This document shows, piece after piece, positions 11,408 through 22,003 of a stretch of 64,000 bases of DNA. Position 1 is the first letter of the stretch. Each line of letters begins with the position of its first letter. This DNA is from Leptasterias polaris. Taxonomy: Eukaryota; Echinodermata; Asteroidea; Forcipulatida; Asteriidae. A program made the translations under genes and the position numbers. A model generated the notes under the pieces. It saw only the letters and a program-made list of their open reading frames with translations, did no database searches and was not told the origin of the DNA. The stretch spans positions 6,245,501 to 6,309,500 of the forward strand of contig JAZGTN010000025.1 of the NCBI GenBank assembly GCA_037783415.1, given 5' to 3'.

Positions 11408-12049
11408 GCCTTTGCTATTCAATATAAATAAATAGAGAAAGCACTGGAAAAATTAAAATTGAAATTTGCCTATAGTCAGTAAGTTTAAAAGATGGTTATC
11501 AATAACAAACACACACTTTTATCCAGAAATTTGGGAAAAGGCCGGAAAAATGTGTTGATACCTCATTTTTGTATTTCTGTATAAAGTACATGCTTGGTCG
11601 GAGATCCGAGTACCCGGTAAAACTTGGCCATCGCCTTTTTTTTTGTTGGTCAAGCAAAGACAACATCTTCTCAGCAGAAGAGGCAAGGTTTACCAGCCAT
11701 AACAATGCACTTTGTGTAAATGATCGTGACTTCTTTCCATTTTATGCATTTTTTCAAACAAATATTTCTTTTATTTTGAGTTAAATTTGCTTTACAGCTT
11801 TATTAGTGTGTAGTGCGGCTTCTCAAAGGCACTCTGTCTTTCTGCCTGCTTTCATGAGACTGAAATTCATTAGTGTCTAGCTTTTACGCCAATAGGTTCC
11901 ATCTTAAAAAGATCGAAACTGAAAGTGAATTAAACAACTTCATACTTCCTGGTGCACCAATCTAAAACACTCAGACACGTGATGTTTCTTCACATCAAGT
12001 TAACATCAAACGGATATAGACAAGTTTGTCAAGACATTGCAGCAGTTGG

Positions 12050-12330
12050 TTAAAGGGTCTGTATACGCTTGGTAATGACTCTGAAAATTAATGGCAATAA
12101 AAACTTACTTGGTAAGAAGTACAGTAGCTTTGGATAGTAGGCCTATAATGCATTTTGAGAAACTTTTCACTTTGAAGTACTGCGGTTATGGAAAAATTTT
12201 TCACCTTTTATCCCCAAAATTTGAATCCGAGAAGCGTTACTTTTTAGAATACTGTGTACAAGGTCACCATTTCTGTACACAAAGGTTACATGTCTATACA
12301 TCCTGGAACATTATGTTGAAAATAATATGA
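12050..12330. repeat. Fragment related to the TTAAAGG foldback family
   Basis: Begins TTAAAGGGTCTGTATACGCT and TTGGTAATGACTC, resembling the start of the family at 11035, but no matching inverted end was found. It is read as a decayed or truncated copy. Confidence 0.45.
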
Positions 12331-12368
12331 CAGATTCTGCCGACTTTGGGAATCCCAATGTTTACGCT

Positions 12369-12598
12369 TATAGATAGTTCCCAGTAGACGCCATCTTTAC
12401 GGGCAAATCGCATTTTGGCTGGCAGGCGCGTCAAGCGCTCAAATTATTAACGCAGCCGCGTCGTTCACTAACCAATCATGCAATGAGTTTGGTGAAATGT
12501 GCGCGTGTTGCACGCCGTTCTCACGCGTAACGCATGACTGTGTGTTCCAAATTGCCCGTAAAGATGGCCGACTTACGTCACACTGCAACCTATCTATA
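12369..12598. mobile_element. MITE with TATAGATAG terminal inverted repeats, copy 1
   Basis: Begins TATAGATAGTTCCCAGTAGA and ends CAACCTATCTATA. A second copy at 17663-17892 is nearly colinear over the full 230 bp. The terminal TA could be a TA target duplication, as in Tc1/mariner-type MITEs (inference). It lies just downstream of the RPP25-like stop codon, so it may be within or beyond the 3'UTR. Confidence 0.85.
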
Positions 12599-13002
12599 AT
12601 TAAATTGAGGTCAAATTGCATTTTCGCTATTGCGTAGGTCTGAACTTTGAACATTTTGAGGAACTTTGGTTCCCATATACAGTGCTTTAATAATGTGAGG
12701 TGGAACAAAAACAAACACACTTTGACGGACCCCAATGATCAAAATACACCTAAGACTCCTGTGATGTTGAGCCATGATGGAGTGCTGGCTGTGTATGGTT
12801 GAGCTCACTTGACCGACTGACATCTAGCAACAAATACAACACTGTCACCATCTGCACTCGTCATAACGATCATATTCCCTATGGTCAACAACAGTAAAGA
12901 ATACAAGTAGAAGAAAAAGGAACTAGATTATTTGCTCTGAAAGTCTCAGTCTGGTCGCACTGATTTGAAATGCAACAAAAACTGACAATCTTCCGTCCCA
13001 GT

Positions 13003-16000
13003 TTAGCTGTCCACCATTTTATCTCTTCTTTCCTCTGCTGCACCCTCTTTTAATTTTGTCTTATTCTTTTTACCCGATGATTTTCTCTTGACTGGTTTCT
13101 TCTGATCAGTGGTTTGGGATTGTCCTGGATTCACATCCACATGTTTAGATTTTTCAGAGTTCTTATACTGTTTTCTTTTTCTGGCTTGGTTCTTTTTCTT
13201 GTTCTTGTCCTCGGAGCTGTCTGCCCAGAGATGGTCGTAAGAGCCAGGAGCTTGGTACCTGTAAACGAACATGATATAGGTTTAAAAGTGTTATGGATTG
13301 GTAATGATAAAAATGCATGTTTAATTTTAGTCTGAAAGCTTACTGATTGTGAAGTTCACACTAGAACCTTTTTTCCTGTGAAATATTTCCCTCTGAAATG
13401 AAGTCATATTCGGAAAACCTAAAAAAAACTTTGCTAATGATTCAAAAACCTCCAATGGCGTCACCTTTCAAATATGACAGGGAACTGTTAGTACTGAATT
13501 TCCATGATATTCAATCAAAATGGCATTGAATTTGACATTTTTTGACTAACACAAATCCCCGTGTGAAATATTAAGACTTATTTGTTGTTGGCAATATAGG
13601 TTCATAGTTCACTCAAACAGTCCAGATCCAATCCTCACTCAAAAAAATGTAATAGACCTTATGCGTTGACGTCACCAAGCCGCCATCTTAGAGGTAAACT
13701 GATGATGAAACAATGGAAACGCAAAGATTTGTACGCGCGGCGCACAGGATTGGCCAATGAACATCTTCCTATTGACCTCTAAGCGAGGGCGCCCTACTCA
13801 AATGACGTCATGTGCATAAGGTCTATAGAAAGCACAATTTCTAATAACTTACCCAGATTCTTGGCTAGCCAGTGAATCTTTGGACAACAGTATGGCGATT
13901 GTTGGTATGTCTCTGCAGACTTTCAGCCTACAATCAAATAGAAAAACAACTTATAATAATGACATTTCATATCTGGTTGATCCCAGGATGACATTATAAA
14001 CATAATACATAACGGGATACAAAGTGTGACATGGAATGAAGGTCAACATTTCAAGTTCTTTAAAGGGTAGTGTACAACATTGGTAATTGCCAAAGACCTG
14101 TATCCACACTTGATGTGACCAAACATATATATGAAATAACAAACCTGTGAAAGTTTAAGCTCAATCGGTCTTTGGAGTCATGAGAAAACAGTGAAAAACC
14201 CCATTATAAATTATGTTGTAACTTTTTTTCAAACATCGGATTTTATCCTGCAGGATAAAGACTAAATTGTTTTACTCATTTCCTAAAAACTATGGCATTT
14301 CAAGCAAAACTATTTCAAGGGAATTTTTCCAGAATGACCATCTTTATACCATATAAGTTATGTGCAAATCTGTGAACATTTATATTTTCAATCTTACCAA
14401 TGTTGTACACACCCTTTAAAGGCTGGGTACACTTCTGGTAATTGTCAAAGACCAGTATCCTCACTTGGTGTATCCCAAAATATGCAAAAAATGAGTTCGA
14501 GAATTTGGGCTCATCAAAAGGTCATCAAAGTTGCAAGAAAATAACAACAGAAAAACACCTTTGTTGCAAATAGAAATGTGTGCTTTCAGACGCCCGAGAA
14601 TGGCTTAATGCCTGAAGCCTTTCTCAGATTCAAATTCTCGGGGTGAAAATTACCTCTTTTTCTTAAACTACACTCCCAAGGGAGTCGTTTCTCACAATGT
14701 TTTATACAGTTCTACAGTTCTTCAGTACTCCTTACCAAGTAAGTTTTTATAGTCATTAACTTGTAGAGTAATTACCCAAAGTGTACTTTGCCTTTAAGTA
14801 AAGGGGGTGAAAATAAGGCAGTTTTATTACCTGATTTACTAAAGCTTTGTGTTATCTTTCTCAGGAAAATTAAATTGATAATTGAATAGTTTCATGTACT
14901 TACTTCCTGCTTTACACCTTTTTTTATTTTTATTTTTTTATGAGATATCGCCTTACTCACAAGGCCACGGACGGCCACTTCAAGGTGAGGGCTACACATA
15001 ACTGATATGGGCTATCGACCCAAATCAATTGACACCAGGGCCACGTAGCCTCCTACTCCTGGGGCTGAAACAGGGTTACCCCCTTCACAGTCCTTAAGGA
15101 TGTAGGCATGGGTATCATCCACTAGGAGCCTGTCTGGTAGAGCAGAATGCACTACCTTCCCAACTTTTTCGAAGCAATTATGGTCAAGTGCCTTGCTCAG
15201 GGGCACAAGTGTCATGACCGAGTATCGAACCCACACTCTGCTGCTGAAAACACCAGAGCTTAGGTCCGGTGCTCTAGACCGCTCGGCCACTACACGCCAC
15301 CCCTTATGAGGTTAACAATGCAACAGACCTTTAAGGGGACATTGTGTCCAAAGGATAAGGTCATCATTTGATTTTTGTCAACAGAACGCTGATTCAATGA
15401 CACACAAAAAAAGAAATAATAATTGAAACCAATTCAGTTAAATGAACTTCAAAAGAGTATTACAGGAGAGCAGGATTTTCCATCATTTGATTATGCATTA
15501 AAATACATTCTTGCTAACCTTCCCACGCTATTTAATTTTTTTCTTTGAAATGCAAAATCTTTGTTTCAATACTCTACCCTCAGTTCCTGTTTCGCTCAAT
15601 GACCAAAACAACAATAAAATAAAATGAAAAGGTAAATGAAAAAAAAATATCAAAACACAACATGAACAAATTCATTGGAATATAAAAGTGGGGTGGTTTC
15701 ACATTGCATGTAGTTATAAACCATGAGTGAATCTTCTACAACGTTCTAGCAGGAAATGAAACTTTGCATTGTGAAAGGATAATGGGAAGACTTGTCATAA
15801 CGCTATCTCCATTTATTTGCTCTGAAAAGGGGTTTTAAAGGTAATTCCCATCAGGAAATCCTCAATAGCGATGCAAATCAACAAAGACCTTAGATAAAAA
15901 TCTCAACAGCAAAAATTATAGAGCGCCGAAATGGATAATTGGAGCTCTATCATTTGTTAGAATGTGAAAAAAACATGGGCGCCATTTCAGCAAGCAAATG

Positions 16001-19000
16001 TGTTGTTACTCGTTGAGCTCGTCGGTCAGTGTGTGCACTGATCTATTGGTGCATCAAACAAGTTGCTTGCTGAAATGGAAAAAGTGAACAATTCACATTT
16101 TAGCTTGAGTTTCCATCTATAATCTTTGTTCAACAGAATCAGCACTTCCCACCAAAGAGTTACATGTGCTCCTTGACCAACTGCAACAACTGCATGTTTA
16201 GTTCATCATTTATCTTAAAAACTGCATGTAATTTTTTGTAATCTTCCAGTTCCTAAAGGATCATTGATGCACTATACCATAGGTCATGCATCATTTCTTT
16301 CCCTGACTAAGTTGTTCAATATAAAAACTTTTACAAACTTGTTAGCCCCTAGGAATTGTGTGCGATTTTTTGATGTAAAAATATTATAGTTTCACACAGG
16401 CATTTCTTTTTTAGAAAAGCCCACTGGGGACAGTCTGACTATAGTCCCAGGCCTGAAATCATGCGAGGACATGTCCTCTGTTGCCCCTGGTTGTGGCCTT
16501 GGTGCCCCTTTAAAAGTTTCCCATAGACATTAAGTTTTTTCAATAGAAGAGCCCTTTGCAAAATGAAAATGAAAATGGCCTTACTCTCTCAAAAATAACA
16601 TCCCAGGATTGTATAGCCCACACCAATCTTGACTAGTGTTTGCACACTGGACTATTGACAAGATTTGCTTTAAGTATTTTTAAAGTGGTGTGTGAGTGAT
16701 CAAGTGCACTGGATTCAAGCTCTGGTGTTCTGACCAGCAGCAGTCTGGGTTCGAGTCCCGGTCGTGACACTTGTGTCTTTTTAAGCAAGACCCATTATTG
16801 CTTCGTTCTTCGGATGAAACATAAAGCCATGTGTGTTGGGTAACGCACAAAAGAACCCAGTACACTTAGATTAAGTGATGGGTCATGTGTTTTGCGTAAT
16901 GCACAAAAGAACCCAGTATACTAAGATTAAGTGCCCCAGTGTTTTCTGGTATAGTGGTTAGGGAAATACGATTACACACATATGTTTCGACAGTCGACAC
17001 CCCAATGTTTTGACACCTTATTTTCCTATTCCTAACCCTAGCATGTAAATCACGAGGGTTTTTTGGAACATAGGGTTGTTGCAACATAGAGCAGTCAGGA
17101 AATACATATCAAACAATACAAACAACACTGCTGCTGTTTTCCTCTATGCTTTCACATGCAGTCTACTTCCCTTACCTATCAAGGCCTTCTTCCTTTGGGT
17201 TCCAATACTCCTCTACTCTGTAATCAAACAAAAAAGTGGTTGAGGAAAGAAAATTACAGTGGGAAATACCCAACCCATGTATCTATAGCTCTTTACGTGT
17301 GTTCTGTATTTTTACATTACGTGTGCACTATTCGCATGCTTTGAAACATACATGTAGGCCCTACGCTGTGTCACTCTCATAAAAGATTGCATACAGGCAG
17401 ATGGGCCTGGCGGGACACTGCTACAGACATAAAGAACTGTCGGCAAGCCGAGTGGTTCTGTGGGAACCAACTCATGTGGTGAGGCTGAGGGGCAGACAGT
17501 GGACACGCTATGTTGGTGTCCCCAGGTGTGATGATGGTGTGGAGACCATAACTGACCTGGCTTCCTGCGTTGAGGATAGAGAAGATTGGACTCGCTGTAG
17601 GATCTCCGCCTGCGGGCGACATAATAATCTGTAGTGCTATCAGGATGCATTAAATATACAGGTATAGATAGTTCCCAGTAGACGCTATCTTTACGGGTAA
17701 ATCGCATTTTGGCTTGCAGGCGCGTCAAGCGCTCATATTATTAACGCAGCCGCGCCATTCACTAACCAATCACGCAATGAGTTTTGTGAAATGTGCGCGT
17801 GCTGCACGCCGTTCTCACGCGTAACGCATGACTGTGTGTTCCAAATTGCCCATAAAGATGGCCGATTTACGTCATATTGCAAACTATCTATTGGGTGGAA
17901 TGGATGGTTAGTGCATAAAGCACTTTCCTCACACCACAGTGGCCCTGGTTCGATTTCCGGCACTCCAATGTAAACAATGGAAGTTATACAGTACCCAGTG
18001 TGTCTACTGCCGTCAAGCGTCTCATAGTCAACCCTTGTGTGTGGGTCATGATCAGCCCAAGTTCACAGAGCTTCTCACGCAGATTATTTTACTTTACAAT
18101 TTCCTGCTTTTCTATTTTGCAAAAACAAGCAGTAAACCAATCAGAGACGGTACATAACACACAGTCTTGTTCATCCTGGAATGCAAAATTGTTTTGTGCT
18201 GAGCAACTTTTTTTCTTTTAAGCGGCTCTCCGAAACTGGGCCATGGTGTTGTGGGAGGATATTTAATTGATTACCTCTTATAGAATATTCTGGTGATCTG
18301 ATGAAGAGTCTTCATCTTTCGTTTGACGATCTCAACGCATGTTATTGTCTTACTGATGGCTGGACCTGAGCCTGTGAAGATGATGTATTTGGTGTTTTCA
18401 TTCTGCCAGGAAAATAAGAACACAGTTTAGTTTTTCCTGTCACTACGCAGGGTACAGGACTATCTGTCCCACCAGGCCTCTTCTAAACAAGAGACTTTTT
18501 ATAAATTAACAGTAAAGATTGGATGAAGGGCATCTAAAAGTGCTGATTTTCTTTTAAACAGATTTGTGAGGAACATATGAGTGTTTTTTTACAAGGTCCA
18601 TTTACATTAAAAAATGTTTTCCCCTTGCATGAGTTTAAAAGGTAATGTGGTGCTATCTGCTGACCATGCCAGAAACTCTGGGTCACCATGGTTACACAAA
18701 AACTACACAACACACAGCTTACAGTGGCTAGAGTTATTACTGACAAATACAATAGGTCTTAAAATTGTGTTTAAATGATCGCACTTAACCAGAAAGACAT
18801 AAAAAGGTCTGAATTCAGATAAAAGTATGCAATCTTGAATTTCTCATTCATGAGCCAAACATCCCATCCAAAGGAAAGAATAATTGTGGTTTTTAAGTGT
18901 CTTTCTTACTGACGGACCCAAGTGCCATGACTGGGAACTGAACGACAGTCTGACGACATCAGACTGAGTCTGGGGGACTAGACCCCTCAGCCACATGTAC

Positions 19001-21990
19001 CTACTTCTAGATGTCTAGTAAGTAGTATGTGTCTAGTCTGTATGTGGGCCATATGTATCTTTTTTTAGAGGGTTATGGTTGTACCTTGATTGTTTTGAAG
19101 GCAAAACCAAGAAGGTTGCGTACTTTACTGCCGTGTTTGACTTTCATCGTTGTGATATTGCTGAGGTCCAAACCGAGACTGGAGAACGGTTTTTCTTCTT
19201 CATCATCGTCATGCACCTCAACGACTTCCCCCTTTTCATAATGATCCACTGGAATGAATTTATTTTAGACAAATACAAAAATTAATCAAGTTGGGAAAGA
19301 ATTGGTGTGACACGGTGACTAAACACTGACAGTGACACTGTTCTGTGTGACTGTGACACTGTCACTGTCAGTGTCAGCAGCTGTCACTACCATTAAAATA
19401 GTATTATTCAGTATTCTGTAACATATAACACTAAAAACACTGCTAACAGTATACACTACAGTACAGTCACCGTTCAATCATACTTCCTGCCAATGTAAAT
19501 GCGAAAACAATTTTTACGTCACAGCTGTTTACCCTGCGAATCTTTCACAGGAGTTGAGTACTGACAAGTCAACTCTTCCGAATTATTTGTTGCAAATTTG
19601 TCACGTCAAAATTTATATCGCATTCGCATTCCCAGGAAGTATGTATGAACCGGGCTTCACACTGACACTAGTGACAGTCAGACAGTGACATTCATATTCA
19701 ATTCAAGACACATGTTAATTGTTAAAAAGCCAGGTACACACTGCTGCAATATTTCATTTAGTGCAGGCTACAGGAAGCTAGCCCACCTTGTTGGGCTGTA
19801 ATGGCTCTCTTTTAACATTGGTCTCATAACACTCACCATTACAGCCCACCATCCATACATGTCTTTAAACGCGAAGTTTTAAAGTACGAGCAAGTCGTAC
19901 CTCTTTGATCGCAAATTTCTCCCGTTTACAAACATCCCATACTACTCCAACCTACCTTACTTTGTGCCTTACATCTGAGGAATTTTTATGATACATTCCA
20001 TAGCTCACCAAATGATGGCTTTATTTAAATACGATTTTTTGAAAATGGCCAAAAAAAACGGTGTAAAAAAATCGCATTGAAGTTCGTCGTGCCTGGGGGC
20101 CGCCATCTTACTTATGATTCGCTGCCTGTTAATCATGAGAAAGTCAGGGCGCCCGGCTGATCTACCAAGTCATTAATATGCATAAGATGACGTCGCGGGC
20201 TAACTTATGTCGCTCACCCAATGAACATGCAACTTGTGAAGCTACATGCAGCGTCACGGGTACTTCATCTCATCTAAGCGCTTTCGTCAAGTGCATCTGA
20301 CATTGCGCACTCTGTAAGTTTCCTCCACTGCACTCTATCAGCTGCCAAGTGCCAGGTATTTCGGTTCTTGATGTTTATGTCCGTGGCTTTCAGGTCTTCA
20401 TTTATTCTTTTCAGCCATGTTGTTCTTTGACCGCCCCTTGGCAGCTTGTGATGACGTATACACTCCATAAGCGCTTGCTTGGCTGGTGTTTCATCAGGTA
20501 GTCTCAGGAGATGGCCTGTCCATCTCAGGCGTCTTTTTGCGATTATGACACTCCAAGGTTTCTCGTTGGTTTTTTCATAGAGCACCTTGTTTGACACCTT
20601 TTTGGGCCACTGAAGGCCGAGGATTGAACGCATGAGCCTCCTGTGAAAGGCGTCGATTTTCTGTTCTAGTGACTTGGTTAGTGTCCATAATTCACTGTTG
20701 TATAGAAATATGGATGCTATGAATGCACGGAATGTTTTGAGTTTCGTTGCATGGGAGATCGACTTGCTGTTGAAAACACTTCGAAATTTATTGAAGGATA
20801 CCATCGAAAGTACTTTTCTTCTGGTGATGTCTTCCTCAGTGTCCAGTAGGGAGCCTAAGTATTTACACTTTTTCCAGCTGGTGTTAATTCCGTCTCTGCT
20901 GATGTGATGTTTTTCTGTCTTAGCGTTGTTTACCTTCAGGTTTCGCTCTTTAAGTACCTCAGGTGCCCTCCGTTCTATTTCCCTAAGTGGGTGAGCATTG
21001 TTACTTGCCCATGTGATGTCATCAGCATATTGTAGCCCAATCTCAAAGTATGATGGTGGACAAATGGCATAGTTGTGGTTTTCAAGTTCCGCAGGTAGGG
21101 GCTGGGACTGAGACTGCAGTAGATTGGCAGAGTAGTTATGATCTTGGAGATTCGGTGGTGCCGCTGGTGTTTGTACATTTAGTTGTCTCAGTGCTTTCGC
21201 AAGGTAGATTGTAAAGAGAATGGGACTCAGGCAGTCTCCTTGAGGTACGCCAATGTTGGTTTTGAAAGGCTTACCTAAGATTGTACCCACTCTAACTTGT
21301 AAGCGGACTTCTCTGAGTATGATTGCCAAAAGATGAAGTTCATCCTGCTCTAGCATTGAATGGGCAAGTCTCAAGCTAGCTACAGTACCGCGCGACGTCA
21401 CCTCATACATATTTATGACTTGGCAGACCAGCCGGGCGCCCTGACTTTCTCATGATTAACAGGCAGCGAATCATAAGTAAGATGGCGGCCCCCAGGCACG
21501 ACGAACTTCAATGCGATTTTTGTACACCGTTTTTTTTTGCCATTTTCAAAAAATCTTATTTAAATAAAGCCATCATTTGGTGAGCCATGGAATGTATCAT
21601 AAAAATTCCTCAGATGTAAGGAACAAAGTAAGGTAGGTTGGAGTAGTATGGGATGTTTATAAACGGGAGAAATTTGCGATCAAACAAAGAGGTACGACTT
21701 GCTCGTACTTTAAAACTTCGCGTTTAAGACATGTTATATGTATGGATGGTGGGCTGTAATGGTGAGTGTTATGAGACCGATGTGAAAAGAGAGCCATTAC
21801 AGCCCAACAAGGTGGGCTAGGGATGGGGCTAGTCAGTGTCAGTAGTGTCACTGTCAGAACGGTCCAGGCAGATAGTGACACTGAGTCTGACTTACAAAAT
21901 ACAACTTACAAGCCAGAAACTGATTAAGGAAACAAATGTACATCTATTTTGACATGAAAAAGTTAGCATCTGGTAAAGGGTATACTTACT
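13003..21990 (-). CDS. RPP25: RPP25-like Alba-domain protein (RNase P/MRP subunit)
   Basis: RPP25 binds with POP7 (RPP20) as an Alba heterodimer to RNase P and RNase MRP RNA, acting in tRNA and rRNA processing. Coding parts: 21990 (only the A of the ATG), 19085-19248, 18275-18402, 17176-17217, 13853-13927 and 13003-13258, giving 221 residues. It starts MDHYEKGEVVEVHDD. KVKHGSKVRNLLGFAFKTIK, then IIFTGSGPAISKTITCVEI, KRKMKTLHQITR, and IPTIAILLSKDSL match the Alba fold of human RPP25/RPP25L (GSKIRNL, VFSGSGRA, CAEILKRR, GLHQ, LLSRD). The tail from about residue 150 is Lys-rich and ends at TAA. The ATG is split A|TG by intron 1, and an in-frame TAG lies just upstream in exon 1. Introns are large and filled with mobile elements. 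Vertebrate RPP25 is about 200 residues. The A|TG start is my inference from phase. Confidence 0.88.
13650..13827. mobile_element. MITE with ATAGACCTTATGC terminal inverted repeats
   Basis: Left end TAATAGACCTTATGCG followed by TTGACGTCA is mirrored at the right end by TGACGTCATGTGCATAAGG followed by TCTATA. The length is about 178 bp with no coding content. It ends about 25 bp from the splice donor of the fifth RPP25-like coding segment. Confidence 0.8.
14059..14419. mobile_element. Foldback MITE, TTAAAGG family, diverged copy
   Basis: Begins TTAAAGGGTAGTGTACAAC and TTGGTAATTGCCAAAGACC, and ends with the inverse CTTACCAATGTTGTACAC and CCCTTTAAA. It is diverged from the 11035 copy. It abuts a second copy at 14414 with shared terminal bases. 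Confidence 0.75.
14414..14797. mobile_element. Foldback MITE, TTAAAGG family, adjacent copy
   Basis: Begins CTTTAAAGGCTGGGTACAC and shares GGTAATTGTCAAAGACCAGT, CTCACTTGGTGTATCCC and AGGGAGTCGTTTCTCACAAT with the 11035 copy; ends AAGTGTACTTTGCCTTTAAG. It lies in the RPP25-like intron. Confidence 0.8.
14917..15303 (-). repeat. Full-length tRNA-headed SINE
   Basis: On the minus strand it begins GGGGTGGCGTGTAGTGGCCG with a tRNA-type A box (GTGGCCGAGCGGTC) and B box (GGGTTCGATAC), continues through a body with CTTGTGCCCCTGAGCAAGGC and CCCATGCCTACATCC, and ends GCGATATCTCATAAAAAAAT followed by an AT-rich tail. The head resembles a Ser/Leu-type tRNA with a long variable arm. It is the most complete of several copies in this window. 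Confidence 0.85.
16680..16930 (+). repeat. tRNA-headed SINE (second body type)
   Basis: Shares the head (AGCTCTGGTGTTCTG, GGGTTCGAGTCCCGGTC, GTGACACTTGTGTC) with the SINE at 34743 and has a body containing TTCGTTCTTCGGATGAAAC and AACGCACAAAAGAACCCAGT. A partial duplication of the AAGAACCCAGTA segment follows it. Confidence 0.75.
16960..17090. repeat. Repeat fragment with CCTAACCCTAGC..GTAAAT and AACATAGGG
   Basis: Shares CCTAACCCTAGC(A/G)TGTAAAT and GGAACATAGGG with 6826-6890, and carries TGTTTCGACAGTCGACACC. This is a dispersed non-coding repeat found at two places in the window, and it explains the short telomere-like motif at 6838. Confidence 0.6.
17401..17634 (+). mobile_element. LINE reverse transcriptase C-terminal relic
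   Basis: The plus strand encodes RVVLWEPTHVVRLRGRQWTR and then YVGVPRCDDGVETITDLASC, VEDREDWTRC and RISA. This matches the tail of RTE/jockey-like non-LTR reverse transcriptases (R-G-R-x-x-x-R-Y-x-D-x-L-x-x-D-x-G ... DR-x-x-W). No catalytic domain is present. It lies in an RPP25-like intron just after exon 17176-17217 in transcription order. Confidence 0.65.
17663..17892. mobile_element. MITE with TATAGATAG terminal inverted repeats, copy 2
   Basis: Near-colinear with 12369-12598, sharing GGCGCGTCAAGCGCTCA, TGAAATGTGCGCGTG and CACGCGTAACGCATGACTG. Ends AAACTATCTA. Both copies sit in or beside the RPP25-like gene. Confidence 0.85.
17895..17965 (+). repeat. tRNA-like SINE head fragment
   Basis: Contains TGGTTAGTGCATAAAGCAC and a B-box-like CCTGGTTCGATTTCCGGC at tRNA spacing, directly after the MITE copy. 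No full acceptor stem is visible. Confidence 0.45.
18905..19010 (-). repeat. SINE head fragment
   Basis: The minus strand reads TGGCTGAGGGGTCTAGTCCC followed by a B-box-like CAGTTCCCAGTCATGGCACT, the same layout as the SINE heads at 15303 and 40320 but more diverged. Confidence 0.45.
19465..19665. mobile_element. MITE with CCGGTTCATACTTCCTG-like ends
   Basis: Left end CACCGTTCAATCATACTTCC followed by TGCCAATG, and right end CATTCGCATTCCCAGGAAGT followed by ATGTATGAACCGGGCTT, are inverted. A related shorter element occurs at 35385-35496. It lies in RPP25-like intron 1. Confidence 0.7.
19779..21819. mobile_element. 2.04 kb element: about 420-bp inverted repeats flanking a reverse transcriptase fragment
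   Basis: Left arm 19779-20197 and right arm 21391-21819 are inverted copies. Matching blocks include the TAGCCCACCTTGTTGGGCTG end, the GGAGTAGTATGGGATGTTTA / AAACATCCCATACTACTCC block, GGTGAGCCATGGAATGTATC / its inverse, GGGGGCCGCCATCTTACTTA / its inverse and GACGTCGCG at the inner edge. The outer end is shared with the short MITEs at 2544 and 8287, so the arms belong to a DNA-type foldback family. Between the arms lies only a minus-strand reverse transcriptase C-terminal ORF. The element sits inside intron 1 of the RPP25-like gene. No clear target-site duplication could be fixed because the flanks resemble the ends (AGCTAGCCC, GGGCTAG). Confidence 0.88.
20274..21410 (-). CDS. Non-LTR retrotransposon reverse transcriptase, C-terminal fragment (RTE-like)
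   Basis: A 378-residue open frame without interruption. It contains IGVPQGDCLSPILFTIYL, the YADD catalytic motif (LQYADDITWASNNA), the KCKYLGSLLDTEEDI thumb motif, and the tail RRLRWTGHLLRLPDETPAKQ and then W-x-x-R-I. These are the RT motifs B to E and the connection region of RTE/CR1-like LINEs. The endonuclease and RT motifs 0 to A are missing. The first ten residues (MYEVTSRGTV) are encoded by the inner edge of the flanking inverted repeat, so the ORF is chimeric at its start. An intact 1.1 kb ORF suggests a fairly recent copy, but the protein lacks required RT parts and cannot be active alone. Confidence 0.9.
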   Translation of the reverse strand: MYEVTSRGTVASLRLAHSMLEQDELHLLAIILREVRLQVRVGTILGKPFKTNIGVPQGDCLSPILFTIYLAKALRQLNVQTPAAPPNLQDHNYSANLLQSQSQPLPAELENHNYAICPPSYFEIGLQYADDITWASNNAHPLREIERRAPEVLKERNLKVNNAKTEKHHISRDGINTSWKKCKYLGSLLDTEEDITRRKVLSMVSFNKFRSVFNSKSISHATKLKTFRAFIASIFLYNSELWTLTKSLEQKIDAFHRRLMRSILGLQWPKKVSNKVLYEKTNEKPWSVIIAKRRLRWTGHLLRLPDETPAKQALMECIRHHKLPRGGQRTTWLKRINEDLKATDINIKNRNTWHLAADRVQWRKLTECAMSDALDESA

Positions 21991-22003
21991 AATGTACTCA
22001 ACC

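Noticed and set aside
17312..17728. Minus-strand open frame of 138 codons
   Set aside because: It is the shadow of a plus-strand LINE C-terminal relic at 17401-17634 and shows no family motif.
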